Below, piece by piece: positions 33,332 to 45,545 of a stretch of 64,000 nt of DNA. Numbering within the stretch: position 1 is the stretch's first letter; each line of letters begins with the position of its first letter. Source of the stretch: Microdochium bolleyi (Eukaryota > Ascomycota > Sordariomycetes > Xylariales > Microdochiaceae); NCBI GenBank assembly GCA_001566295.1, contig KQ964245.1:4264377-4328376 (forward strand), in the 5' to 3' direction. The notes under the pieces were generated by a model. It saw only the letters and a program-made list of their open reading frames with translations, did not search any database and was not told the origin of the DNA. The translations under genes were made by a program, and so were the position numbers.

Positions 33332-35210
33332 ATGATGGAGTCGACGCTCGTCAATCATCGGATTGTGCTGGAGGACGAGTTTGATGCTCTGTACGTAACA
33401 CGCAAGCCACTTGAGATCGTTCATCACCGAGGAATAGCTGACGCTTTCTTTCAGGTCGATCGAGGTTGAGAGTGCGACAGAGGCCAAGGAGGAGAAGCAT
33501 CAAAAGTACCCAGGTAAGCGAGCTCATCGTCGTTTTTGCATACGTACCCGCGTGCTGTCCTGTCAATACCTCGAGCTTGGTATGAAAATTCGGGACGGGC
33601 CTCCTGTGGACCGACATGGCCGATATAGCATGTGACGTATCTAACCTTTGCGTAGCTAAACTACACATACGAAAGGTTGCGAAGCAACTCGGGGCCGACC
33701 ATGGTCTCATCTACTTGCCAGGGCAGGTCGAGCTCAGTTACGAGGATGCTGACCAGGGACCGCCATTCAGGCAACGTCGGTAGTGAGTAGACGGATCACC
33801 AGACTGGGCTGCATGAGCTCCTCCAGCTGCTGACAAGCTCCGAACCCAAGCTTCTACTACGTCTCCGGTGCCAACTTTCCCGGCTGCGCTGTGACATACG
33901 ACATATCAGCCGATAAGCTGACCCTCTGGATCCCCTACACTCCTCCGGCGACGGTCCTCTACTTCGGCAACACGCCGACACCCGAGGCGTGCCTTGCCAA
34001 GTATGATGTGCACGATGTCAAGTACATCAGCGAGCTGCCCAAGTACCTCGCCTCCAGGCTCGCTAGCGTGCGGTCGCTGTACTGCCTGCACGCCTCGCAA
34101 CTGCCCAAGCTCGACAGTATCACCGAGCAGCAGCTCAAGCCCATCATTGATGTCGACGTTACCGGCCTGCAACCCGCCATGGACCGCGCGCGCGTGACCA
34201 AGACCGCGTATGAGATCGCCATGATCCGCAAAGCCAACGCTATTTCGTCGAAAGCGCACAAGCGCATCGCCGATGCTATCGCGGGGTACACCAACGAGTG
34301 CCAGGTTGAGGCGACCTTCCTGGCCTCGTGCACGGCGGATAACGCGCACGCGCAGTCGTACGGCATCATCGCGGGCTCCGGCGTCAACGCCTCGACGCTG
34401 CACTACGATGCTAACAACGAGCCTCTTGCGGGGCGGCAGGCCATTGTCGTCGACGCGGGCGCCGAGTGGGAGTGCTACACCAGCGATATCACGCGCACTT
34501 TACCTCTTGGCCGCGAGGGCAAGTTCACCGCCGAGGCGGCCGGGATTTACGCGATCGTGAAGAGCATGCAGGAGGAGTGCATCGAGCGCGTGAAGGCCGG
34601 CGTGGTGTACCGGGATCTGCAGCTACACGCCACGCTCGTCGCTGTCAAGGGCTTGCTCGCACTGGGAATTCTGAAAGGCGGCTCGGCGAGTGAGATCTTC
34701 AAGAGCGGCACCGCGGCCGCGTTCTTCCCGCACGGGTTGGGCCACCATGTCGGTCTCGACGTGCACGACGTCCTGTCCCGCGAGCTCCTGCGCCCAGCGG
34801 GCGAGCACCTCTGGGGCAAGCGCCGGCCCGTTGGACCGCAGACGCTGCGCGCGATGATCAGGCAGGCCGCCACGGAGGACCCTTTTATCGTGCCTGGAAC
34901 CTCTTCATCGCCCGCTATGACGCCCTCGTCGTCCAAGACCGCCGCCGAACAAGAAGAAGACAGCGACGAAGGACACATCCCGCCTGGGGTACTCCGCCCG
35001 AACATGATTGTCACCATCGAGCCGGGGATCTACTTCTGCCGTCCGTACATCGAGAGCTACTTCCTCGCCAAGGAGGAGCACCGGCGTTACATCGACGTCG
35101 AGACGCTGGAGAAGTACGCGCCCGTGGGCGGGGTGCGCATCGAGGACTGCATTCTTGTCACCAAGGACGGATATGAGAACTTGACGAGCGCGCCAAAGTA
35201 TGAGCTATGA
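33332..35210 (+). CDS. M24 metallopeptidase, Xaa-Pro dipeptidase/aminopeptidase
   Basis: Cleaves X-Pro bonds in peptides using a two-metal centre. Exons 33332-33390, 33455-33513, 33656-33782 and 33851-35210 give 534 aa; the 59-nt first two exons are joined in phase and encode MESTLVNHRIVLEDEFDAL then SIEVESATEAKEEKH. The N-terminal creatinase-like domain includes YYVSGANFPGCAVTYD. Metal ligands are visible: Asp in VDAGAEWECYTSDITRTLPL (two Asp, about residues 283 and 294), His in GLGHHVGLDVHD (about 379), Glu in IEPGIYF (about 472) and Glu in VRIEDCILV (about 511). This order is diagnostic for the family. Between the His and the first Glu ligand is a Ser/Glu-rich insertion of about 60 residues (residues about 390-455). 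No signal peptide is seen, so a cytosolic enzyme is likely. It could also be named PEPP-type aminopeptidase; the sequence does not settle the exact substrate. Confidence 0.9.
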
Positions 35211-35613
35211 TTGGAGACCAGGATCATGATGACAGATATCAGAGTGGGAGAGATGAAGTGCAGGAGGTCGTGGGCGTTATATGTGGAGCGCCCCGGTGGC
35301 CTGGGTATATAAAGTTGCCGTATTGGATGGTATCTGCTACACTTGGAATTTGTAGAAACGAGATCGACTAAATGTTGTTGACAAAGGCCTGTACAGGTCT
35401 CACGCCCTAAATCCCATAAGATAATCAATACAAGGAACCAAATTCAGCAAATTTTCCGCTCGTAACAATGAATACAAGAATCATGACTGTATACTGGGGT
35501 GCGCATCTTGAACTGGAACATCCCACTTCCCCATACCCTCTCTGGCCATTGCCACACTTGCTGGACGCACGACCCCACTTGTATATATCCTTTCCCAACT
35601 GCCATCCCAAGTC
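35211..35613. other. Convergent spacer prolidase / cargo lectin
   Basis: Short AT-rich spacer between two gene ends, likely both 3' UTRs. No other feature is seen. Confidence 0.6.
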
Positions 35614-36988
35614 TCAAAGGTACTTCTTAGGTGACAACTTCTTGCGCTCGTAGAAGATGTATGCGCCAACGATAAGGATCTGGCTGCCGATGATGACGAA
35701 GATGAGCTTGCCGTGACGCGGCGCCGTCTGTATGGCCACATGCTCGAGCATGTTGCCGTGTTGGCCGCCCATGGCGTTCTTGACAGAGTACTCGGAATCG
35801 CGAATCTTGTCCTTGATGTCCCGGCGCATGTCGGTCATGTCGCGTGTCAACGCGTCCAGCTTGTGCTCGAGCTGGTCAAGCCTGTCGAGCTTCCCTAGCA
35901 CCGCCTTGTACTCGGCCAGGGCCTGGTGCGTCTCCTCGTGCCGGCTGGACCCCATGTTATTGACGCTCGAAAGTTGGCGGAAGATGCTCCCCAACTGGTG
36001 GTTGATGCCCTGCATGCGGCCGTGTAGATCCCGGAACTGAGCCTCCGAGCTTGTGTACGTTGCCGCATCAGTGTCGGCCAGCTCCTTGAAATCGCCATTG
36101 TTTTGGTTGTTGTGGTTGTTTTGGTTGTTCTGGTGTGCAGCCTGGTTATTATTGGCCTCGGGGGCCCGGGCCTGCATAGGCGGGGAGCCTTCGACAATGG
36201 CGGACAGGTTCTCCGTCATGACGACCATCTTGAAGACCTCGTGTGAGTCCGGGACGTCCGCCGACGCGGCTGTGATACCGAAGGTGTAGCCTGCGGGAAT
36301 GCTAATCTTATTGCTCTCGAAGCACAGGTGGCCGTCAATCTCGACCCGGAAGTTGTCGTGTGTCTGACGGAATTTGATCTGGGATGGCCGACCCAGATTG
36401 CGGTAGGCGTAGTTGCAGTGGCCGAAGGCGAGGCTGTCAATGTTTGGCTGAGTCTTGAAGTTGACAGTGCCGTCGTTAAGGAAGCCTCTGATCATGCCAC
36501 CAGAGCCGCTATGCTGGTCCAGCACGAGAGCGAGACCATCGAACTTTTCGATGGTGTAGATGCTCGACTGCCCAATCTGCTGGCTGCCGCTGCGAGCCAG
36601 CCAGATGTTCATATTGCCTCCTCCCCGCTCAGGGCCGCCCACTCTGAAGTCGACATCGGCAACCCACGTGGCAAACTTGTTGGGATGGGTGGTCCAGATG
36701 GAGCCTCGGGCATTGCCTGGCGCTGGAGGGGTGAGGATGACCTTGTTGGACAGCACTTGGGGTGCATCCGGGGTACCTGCTGTCGCAAAATTCGGGATGG
36801 GCCGTCCGACTTCGAGTCTATGGGATGAGGGCAAGGTCAGCAAGCTCGGCTCTGGTCTTCCTGGTCATTGCAAAGAGATACATGACGAACCTGCCGGTGT
36901 GACCAAAACTCAGGTCGCCGACGAGAAACTGTGCCTGGGCGAGGAGGACGAGTTGCGCCTGGGCGAAGAGGATGTCGGAGAAGCGCAT
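35614..36988 (-). CDS. L-type lectin cargo receptor (ERGIC-53/Emp46-47 family)
   Basis: Membrane receptor that carries glycoproteins from ER to Golgi. Exons 36988-36891 and 36817-35614 give 433 aa. Residues 1-20 form a signal peptide rich in Leu/Ala. The lectin domain follows (LSFGHTGRLEVGRPIPNF, VADVDFRVGGPERGGGNMNI, LALVLDQHSGSGGMIRGFLN, HLCFESNKISIPAGYTFGI). Then comes an Asn/Gln/His-rich spacer, a long heptad-like helix (residues about 285-390: HQALAEYKAVLGKLDRLDQL and onward) that likely drives oligomerisation, one membrane helix (LIFVIIGSQILIVGAYIFY), and a cytosolic tail ending KKYL. That is a perfect KKxx COPI retrieval signal, as in ERGIC-53. The donor of the single intron is GTTCGT, weaker than usual, but it gives continuity HTGRLEVG. 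Divergent from ALG8, another secretory-pathway gene. Confidence 0.92.
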
Positions 36989-37903
36989 CGTGCCAGCCGA
37001 GGGAAAGCAGTGGTGCAAATAAAGTGCAAGGCCAGCAAGACAGCAACAAGAACGGGAAGCTGGAAAAGAACTGCGCACGCGCAGGAAGAGACTGCGAAAA
37101 GGCAGAGAGAGGGCAAGAAGTCGAGGCTCGGGCTGTCAGATGTTGCTTGCAGGACTGGCCCAAGCCGGAGCTACGTACCCGCATGCCAATTGAGGACAGG
37201 TTGGACACTTTGGACCCCAGACAGCAGGAGCGGATCGGCGGGCAGGAGCTCCAGGGGTCGCACCCTCTTTAGCTCAGGGCACTCAGCTTGGTGGCGTGTG
37301 GGGGACTCGGCATGTGGTGCACCGATTGACACTGGACATGCAGCTTCGCTTCCATCAGGAGGTACATATTGCTGGCAGAATGTCCGCCAGTCCTGATTAA
37401 TCGTTACCTGAAAGAATCAGAAGCCATGACAACACAGGAAGTTTGTATTGCCTTCATATGCTCTCCATGTGCGATGGCGCACTGCCCCCGCATCGACGGT
37501 TGCTTCTTGCATCTGTCCCCGCACGCCTGTCAAAGTCGGGGTCTGCAGCAGTCATCCGGGACATGCAGCATTCGGAGACGAAAGGAGCAAGCCGTGCAGG
37601 GTGTGTACTCGCAGTCAACATTGGGGCGACCATGGAGTTCTGGAATCCGACCTCCTGGTTTTGTTCTGTGAAAATACTTTGAGTTTCGGGAACAAAATAC
37701 AAACCTGGGATGATGCCTGCTGGTGCACAGTCGGGCATATACTGTCAGAGTACACAACTGCCACTGTGTCATCTAGTGTTGCACTGGTCGCCCGAGATGA
37801 GCTCAACCACTTCGTCCTCCACCACCAGCAGTACATCCTACAGCCACGCTCACCGCAAGGCCGAATCCCGTTGCGCCTCGCCTTTGATGCGTCCTCGCCG
37901 CCA
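36989..37903. promoter_or_regulatory. Divergent promoter region, cargo lectin (-) and ALG8 (+)
   Basis: 915 bp between two starts of secretory-pathway genes. Both promoters must lie here. Frames within it (for example plus 37448-37903, continuous with ALG8 exon 1) lack a convincing upstream start or conserved sequence. No unfolded-protein-response element is recognised by eye. Confidence 0.5.
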
Positions 37904-39582
37904 ATGACTGAGATCTACCCTTCGATCGCGCAGTGCGCGATTGTCGCGACCGCGCTCAAGATCCTCTTGCTGCCCGCGTAGTACGTGTCCACCTTTGAGT
38001 CTCACCTGGCCCTGCGTGCATTAGAACCTAACCTCTGCCACAGCAAGTCGACGGACTTTGAGGTTCACCGCAACTGGCTGGCCATTACCCACAGCTTGCC
38101 GCCATGGCAGTGGTATTACGAGAAGACGTCCGAGTGGACGCTCGACTACCCTCCCTTTTTCGCCTATTTTGAGTGGACCATGGCTCAGGTCGCGAAGCTT
38201 GTCGACCCGGCCATGTTGCGCATCTACAACCTGGGATATGACAGCTGGCAGACCATCTACTTCCAGAGAGCAACAGTCATCTTCACAGAGCTGATGCTTG
38301 TCTATGCTCTCCAGCTGTAAGTCCGGAAGTAGTGTCCCTGGGATTTGGATGAGAAATGCTGACGGTGTGTTGTAGCTATGTCGATTCCACACATGGCCTC
38401 TCGAAGCGCACTGCCCAGGCTGCCGCCATCTCAATCCTCCTGTCTCCGGGATTGTTGATCATCGACCACATTCACTTTCAGTACAATGGTGCCATGTATG
38501 GAATCCTGATTGCGTCACTGGTACTCGCACGCCACCGGTCCGGCCTCCTGCCGAGCGGGTTGCTCTTCGCTGCGCTCTTGTGCATGAAACACATCTACTT
38601 GTATCTCGCCCCGGCATACTTCGTTTGGCTCCTTCGCACCTACTGTCTCTCGCCTAAGTCCATCTACCGCATTCAGTTTGCCAACTGTGTCAAGCTCGGT
38701 CTCGGCCTGGTGGTCGTGTTTGGCGCTGCATTTGGTCCGTTTGTTGCCTGGGGCCAGATCCCGCAGATTTTGAGTCGGCTGTTTCCATTCAGCCGGGGAC
38801 TCTGTCATGCCTACTGGGCTCCGAACGTGTGGGCAATATATTCTTTCATGGACCGAGTCCTCATTATTGGTATGTCTCTGCCTTCATTGTGTGTAGATAC
38901 GCCGGCTAATATCCCTTCAGTGGCACCCAAGCTAGGCCTCACGCTCAAATCTGAGGCCTTGCAAAGCGGCACCAGAGGTCTCATTGGCGACACAGCTTTC
39001 GCCGTCCTTCCTGAGATCACTCAAGGCATCTGCACTGCGCTTGCTGTGATCTTCTCTTTCCTGCCCCTCATCAAGCTCTTCCAGAAGCCTACATGGGAGG
39101 GTTTCATTGGCGGAGTCACTCTCTCAGCATATGCCTTCTTCCTCTTCAGCTGGCACGTCCACGAGAAGGCAATTCTTCTCATCATCATCCCATTCAGTCT
39201 CATTGCGCTCAAAGACAGACGGCACCTCAGCGCCTTCCGACCACTTGCAGTAGCTGGCCACGTCTCACTGTTTCCCCTCCTCTTCACGCCAGCCGAGTTC
39301 CCCATCAAGACCGTGTACACCATATTATGGCTTGTTATGTTCTTGCTGGCATTCGACCGCCTGGCGCCCGTTTCGAGCCGCCCGAGAATCTTCCTCTTCG
39401 ACCGGCTCACCATCATATATATTGCGGTCAGCATCCCGCTGATGGTATACTGCTCGCTGCTACACCCCATCATATTTGGGAAGCAGTATGAGTTTCTTCC
39501 TCTGATGTTCATCAGCTCGTACTCGGCGATCGGTGTGGTGGGGAGCTGGATCGGGTTCCTTCATGTCTATGCCACTTCGTAG
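37904..39582 (+). CDS. ALG8: Dolichyl-P-Glc: Glc1Man9GlcNAc2-PP-dolichol glucosyltransferase Alg8
   Basis: Adds the second glucose to the lipid-linked oligosaccharide in the ER lumen before transfer to proteins. Exons 37904-37980, 38044-38316, 38376-38869 and 38921-39582 give 501 aa, the usual length. The luminal motif STDFEVHRNWLAITHSLP with the conserved Asp is formed partly across the first junction. It is followed by WTLDYPPFFAYFEW, the HFQYNGAMYGILIAS motif characteristic of Alg6/Alg8 enzymes, and HVHEKAILLIIIPFSL near the C-terminus. About 10-12 hydrophobic helices are spread along the protein. The assignment to Alg8 rather than Alg6 rests on the Asp-containing STDFEVHRNW and HIHFQYN wording as recalled for Alg8. 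The start at 37904 (MTEIYPSIAQ) is the first in-frame ATG close to the first helix. Confidence 0.92.
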
Positions 39583-41022
39583 CTTTGCATAAGTCATAGA
39601 TTATCCGTCTCGGCCATGGCGATAGTGCATACAGGAACGAGTGTCTGGTAGAGAAGCTGGCATTCCTCATGATATATACATATATATATATATACATATC
39701 AGCATGCTGTTCATTGCTAGACTTGACTCGATCTGCCTGCTCTCCTTAGGTTAAAAATTAATTTGCAACGATCTGCATTATTCTGAAAGTTGTCTTTGCT
39801 CGACATGAAAGGCTGCGGCTCAAATGCTCCATGGATGGCGCCCAGCGTCTATGATCTCCTGTGAGGCATTCCTGCCGAAGCATCCTTGAGCTCTCTTCGT
39901 TGATGGAAGCACCGGGGGACCCCGTGATGAACCCACGACTAGTGAAATTTAGAATGTGTTCCGCTGTTAGAGCATCGTTCACTCTGGTAACAGTCTATTG
40001 GGATTGAGAGTCTATCAGTTAATAAATGACGAAGTACTGATTCTATTGCTTCGAAATTGCTGATTGTGGTCGTGGATTTGTGCAAAAAAGACCAATGGTC
40101 CAAACGGCCGCGCAATGGACGTGACAGGTATGGAGATTGGGTGGGTGCCGTGGTTGGCCGTCATGGCGGTTCGATGTGCACGGCCGGGGTTGCCGGCCGC
40201 GTGCCGCCCTATATTGAGGATATATCGCTTGAATATGCACAAAAGAGCCCGATGGAGAGTCCTCCTGATAGCGCTGTCCACGGCGCGCGCAACGATTACA
40301 CGATTGTGGGTGTCTGGTCGTGCCAGAGGCATATTCGAAAGCCGGTGCAAGGACGACCTCGGGAGGCAGTCCGGAGGAGGAGGAGGAGCTCAGCGGCAAG
40401 GACCCATCCGGCACCCGCAACCAATGACAGTATGTCTACTAAACTAACTTGGGCTCTGCTGCTCCACACAATGACTATCCTTGGCTTCCAGGTTGCTTCC
40501 TCCGTCGTCTCCTCCTTCTCTGGCCGCTCTCCCGACAATTGCAGAAAAAACAACAATCCGCTCACCAAACACGCCGGCGCGTCCGCCATCACCACCTCGC
40601 TCGGCCTGGAACCCTGCGCTGCCCGGAATAAGACTCTGACGCGTCGAATCCGACCCTGGCGCGTCTGCCCTTGCGTGTAAGTGCTTTCTGCACCACAGGT
40701 CACCGCAGCGAGCTGCCGAACCACCGGCTCGACCGCCTCGCCGTTTTCCGTGCCACCCACGCTTCGCCGCCAGCTCGCGAACCCGTCCTCTTCGGCTCGC
40801 GCCTCTGCCTCAAACGCCGCTGTGGCACACCAGCAAACCGACACAGCCGGGCCGCCTTTTAAGCGACTTTCAAGCGGCCGGCCAGTGCCTCAAGGTACAT
40901 ACAACGAGCGACACGGCTGACGGTGCCCACCTCCCGACCCTGCAGATCCCCTCTCTCGCGACAGCTCTTGCCAATACGCACAACTCTCCAGAGCCTATGC
41001 CACCGCTCGCGCAAGCAATACC
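39583..41022. other. Intergenic between ALG8 and ITC1
   Basis: Holds the 3' flank of ALG8 and the promoter and leader of ITC1. An AT-dinucleotide tract lies at about 39672-39698, and a GGA/GAG repeat at about 40373-40389. A 207-codon open frame (40057-40680) is not supported. It resembles no protein and overlaps another open frame on the other strand. Confidence 0.55.
39672..39698. repeat. AT-dinucleotide tract
   Basis: Near-continuous TA repeats interrupted by two C bases (TATATACA... then TATACATA), about 90-115 bp after the ALG8 stop. Probably part of the ALG8 3' flank or terminator region. Confidence 0.7.
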
Positions 41023-44000
41023 ATGGTACGCCACTCCCTACCCTCGCAGAAAGCGGCCACCACACCACAAAGCTTGGCGCTCACCATCTCCCCAGGTTCT
41101 CTTCAAGCGCAAGCCTGTGCGGTTCTTGCAACCTCCACGGGTAGAAGACGAAGATCAAGAAGTAAGTCTCTCGTGGCACCGTTCTCGACCTAGTGAGACA
41201 CGCGACCAGCCAAGCATCCCGGACGCGTCTTGAAAGCCCATTTGCCTGCCCCACCAAGCTCTTCACTAACCACTTGACAATCGACCAGGTTTGGCATATA
41301 CGCCAAACGGGAGAAGTTTTCGTCAATTATGAGGACTACTTACATCGGTAAGCTATTCGGCCATAGTTCGATACATTTTACACGCCCCTGCTGACATGTA
41401 CTGCAGTATGGACTTCTATAACCAAGTCAGTTGACCCAGTGCGCCTTCGCTGTTGCAGTCCACGTCTCGTGTCACTAACACGTATCACTGTAGCCTCGGT
41501 TCATTTGCGAAATCACAGGCCATTCCGGCCAAACATTCTTCGATGCTTTGAAAAGTGAGGTACGTGACCGAGCTTCCAACAAGCGCGGAAACGACCTGGA
41601 CAGACAGAAACTGACGCTCCCAACTGTCCAGCTCGCCGGCGCTCAAGAAGTCGACCAGGCGTTCCCCGAAGCGCTCAAAGGCCCAGTGCTGCGACGAGTC
41701 CAGTTCCAAACGATCTCCAGAATCGATGCGCTAGTAGACACGATATACGACGAGTTCAAGGCCGATTACTACCCCGGCGAGGCAGTCACAATCGAACTGG
41801 TCACAGGCGAGCGATGTACGGGTATAGTGCGGGACAAGTCCAGGATGGGCAGTAAAGTGCTGCCTGATGGCACAGTCACGCAACCGTACTCGCGATACTT
41901 CACGAGCATTGATGGCAAGCCTGGCGAGGAGGCGGTCGTCGACGACCTGCACATCTTCCGCGAGCGCAAGGTCTTCACCAAGTCGGTACTCCGGTCGTTC
42001 ATCAAGAAAACAGTCACGCGCGAGGCGTGGACTGGTGCGCCTTGGCTAGTAAAGCACGATGTCGCAGCGAAATACCACATCGACATCCGAGTTCCACCAC
42101 ACTTGCGCTACGACAATAAGCTGCTCGAGCGCAAACAGGTCCAGATGCAGAAGAAGGCGTTGCAACCGACGAACGGAAACCCCAATGGCATACACGATGC
42201 GAATGGCATGGGCAGCCCTTTCTCAAATCTCGGTCCTGCCCGCCTGCCAGAACTCAAGCCTGCGCCTAAGAGTCAGAAGGCAGGCAAGGCGCACCAGCAC
42301 TACCATGCGCCTTTAGGACCGCATGTCATCGGTGGCCCCAGCTTGCTCAACGAGGATGACCAGTCTCCCGTACCGACAGGCTCGAATCCCTTCGAGTTCC
42401 CCGGCTCCTTCAGACAGAATTTGCCAGCGCCTACGCCTGCGTACAGGCAAGCGACCCCTCCGCCTCCACCACCGCCGCCGAAATACCCGATAGAGGATCT
42501 GCAGCTGGAGCCGCGCGATGACTATGTCCGTCCTGCACTCAAGTTTTTGTGTAGCGATCCGCCAGAAGGTATCGTTGACAATGGCGAACGGAACGATAAG
42601 ATCCTGATGAAGTCGATGGGATCTTTGCTTGAGACTTGGGATACCTTGAACGTCTACTGCGAAATCTTCAAGCTCGACTCTTTCACATTCGACGACTTTG
42701 TGCAGGCCATGGAGATTGCCAAGCCGGAACAGCCATGCCAGCTTTTTGACGAGGTGCATTGCGCAGTACTGAAGCAGCTTGTCAAATCTGAGAAGGAGGG
42801 CGCCGAGATTCAGGTCGACCTTCCAGAGCTCGATGATGATGATGAAGAAGACGACGAGGACGAGGAAGATGGGGACGAGGCAGAGCCCTCTCCTGAGCCG
42901 GAGCCGCAGCCGAAACCCGCAGCCCGCGCAACTAGAAGCAGCCTGGCTAAGCAGGAAGCCGAGCGGTTACAGGCTGAGATCGCAGCCTCCGTCGAAAAGG
43001 AAGAAACTCCGGAGCCTGCAATCAAGCATCGTGCGATTGACGCCTTGGCTGATTTCGACTGGGTCGAGCAACTCTCGAAACGCAATTTCCAGGACGGTGG
43101 CTGGGAGCTCATCATGGTGGGAGTGCTCTATCAGCTTTCGAAAGACGAACGGCGCGCAGAGGTCTGCGAGGCCCTCCTTGAGCGCCTGGTGCCAGCTACT
43201 GTGGAACCTACACAGGAGACTGTTCGACAACACTACGGCGAACTCGACCTCAATGACCGGATTTCTGCGCTGCAAATGATCTGCATGTTGACCACTGGGA
43301 CAAGAGCCATGCGCAACTACATGGAAGAGTGCGCCGAGACCATGACCGGTTACCGGAAGGAAAGGATCGAGTGGCAAAGAAACAAGAAGCAAGCGTACGT
43401 ATTGTTACCAATCTTTGCCATTGAACTCCGTCGATATACTAACACCGACCCTGCTTCAGTATGGAGGAGCTCAAGGCGCTCAACGAGGAGCACAAGGCCC
43501 TTCTCCCAGACAATCTTCCATCGCCGCCTGCCGAGGAAGAGGAGCCAAAGACGAACGGCGATGTCAGCATGGCCGACGCAGACACCACTCTCGACGAGCC
43601 GAGCGAGGAGGGTGACAGCGACGATGCTTCCACGCACCGGCGTAAACGACGGAGAGGTGGCGATCGTGCTGCAGAGCGGCAGCGCAAACGCGAAGAGCTC
43701 GAGCGCAAGCGCGAAGCAGAGTTGGCGGCTAAGGTCCCCAAGCAGTCCAAGCAATTCATCAAGGTGCTCAAGGACATCAAGCAGAAGGAAGAGTACATCA
43801 AGAAGTGCGAGGAAGAGGTTGCCACCCTCGAAAATGACCTGCGAGAGGCCGACTGCGGCCGCACGAGAGTTCTCGGCAAGGATCGGTTCTGGAACCGGTA
43901 CTACTGGTTTGAGCGCAACGGCATGCCCTATGCGGGCCTGCCCAACAGCTCAACGGCGCACGCAGGCTATGCAAGTGGCTGTATCTGGGTACAAGGGCCT

Positions 44001-44666
44001 GACGACATGGAGCGTGAGGGCTATATCGACATGCCCCCCGAGTATCAGGCCGAGTACAAGGCCAAGTTCAAGATGACTGTACCGCAACGGAAGAAGATGG
44101 AAGAAGGCCGCACCAGCGTGTTCAATGCTCGGCAGTGGGGCTACTATTCTGAGGCTGATGAGCTCGATTCCCTGCTCAACTGGCTCGACCCAAGAGGCTT
44201 CAACGAGCTGAAGCTGCGCAAGGAGATTCTCGCGTTCAAGGACAAGATCATCGATGGAATGGAGAATCGCGCAGAATATCTCGGCATTGAGAAGCAGCGG
44301 GAGGCTGCGGCCGCCGAAGCCGAGGCCAAGGCAGCCGCTGCGAAGAAGGAAGAGGAGGAAGAGGAAGAGAGAAAGAAGGCAGCTGAAGAAGCAGCCGCCA
44401 GGCAGCTTGAGGAGGAAGCCGCCGCTGCTGCGGCCGCTGCATCGGCGAGACCGAGCAGGCGCATGGCCACCCGAGGCAAGATCCAGCAGCCCACAGCGGC
44501 TACACCACCTGCCGCCCCGATCAAGGCAGAGGTTAAGGAGGAACCTGAGACGTTCCGGTGCCAGGAGTGGACAAACACCATGGCTATCGACGAGATCGGG
44601 CACATCCACAGCGAGCCGCCAGCTATCAAGCCCAGTCGCAAGGCGGCGAGGAAGTCGAAGGGCTAG
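41023..44666 (+). CDS. ITC1: ISWI-associated WAC/DDT protein Itc1
   Basis: Large accessory subunit of the ISWI (ISW2) chromatin remodeller. Exons: 41023-41025 (the ATG alone), 41096-41161, 41289-41347, 41407-41425 (19 nt), 41494-41559, 41632-43394 and 43460-44666, giving 1060 aa. The start is assigned because splicing yields M-VLFKRKPV, the family N-terminus, whereas other upstream ATGs would add foreign sequence. The WAC domain covers about residues 15-130 (VWHIRQTGEVFVNYEDYLHR, MDFYNQPRFICEITGHSGQ, FFDALKSE, VLRRVQFQTISRIDALVD). The DDT domain is at about 365-430 (KILMKSMGSLLETWDTLNVY, FTFDDFVQAMEI). An acidic stretch at about 470-500 is followed by WHIM motifs (FDWVEQLSKRNFQDGGWELI; CGRTRVLGKDRFWNRYYWFE near 785-815). 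A Glu/Ala/Arg-rich helix ends the protein. The 72-nt interval 41560-41631 has intron signals but is also open in frame, so retention is possible. Confidence 0.9.
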
Positions 44667-45455
44667 AGCAGGGGACAGCAATATTTCGGGTTCTCGCGGA
44701 CAGGAGGCGTTTATGACTGCCTATGTTCTGCATCGGTATTGGCATTGATTCGTTGCATTGCGTTTGGGATGTTGGCCCAGACGAGGCGGGGGTGTTACAC
44801 GGACTTGACTTCCACCATCATGGGCCGGCGTTGTTTCCCCTCGGGGATCGTGGTTATTTATTGCATTAGCACAGCAAAGCACAGCATGGAGGTTCATCTG
44901 CGGGCTTCTCTTCCGGCGAAGAAAACAGGCGGGAGTCATTGACCGTTCATGCAACAGGGCGTATCCCATACAGACAGTGTTGGGTAGCAATGCTGATTGG
45001 AATCTCACACAAAGTAAAAGCGAGAAGAGAGTTTAGCCAGGAAGAGCTCAGTGGCTCATTGTGCTTGCAAACGTGGAAGATATTACCCTCCAACTCGCTG
45101 ATCGTGTAAATTTTCTGCTGCTGTCGTGATTGTCACGAGTCTTCTCCGCGACTTTTCCCTTCCTTATTGGACCTTCTGGGCGTTCTGACGGTGAGAGGGG
45201 TTGGCTTGGATCACACGCGCGACCATTCTCACGGATTTTTGTCCTCACACCATCCGCCAGCTCTGGATCATTGCGGCGCGAGACTGAGCATAGTCGTTAT
45301 TGCGAATTCAAAGATTGCAAGCTGCGTTTCCCATCCATCCTGATCTCGAGGATTTGATGTGCAGTGTGATAGTAATATTGTCGTAGGCGTCGATATCATC
45401 AGCTCAAGGTGTGATTTTTATGTATGATGGTGGTAACAAGGGGGAGTATGGTAGG

Positions 45456-45456
45456 C

Positions 45457-45545
<89 letters not shown>

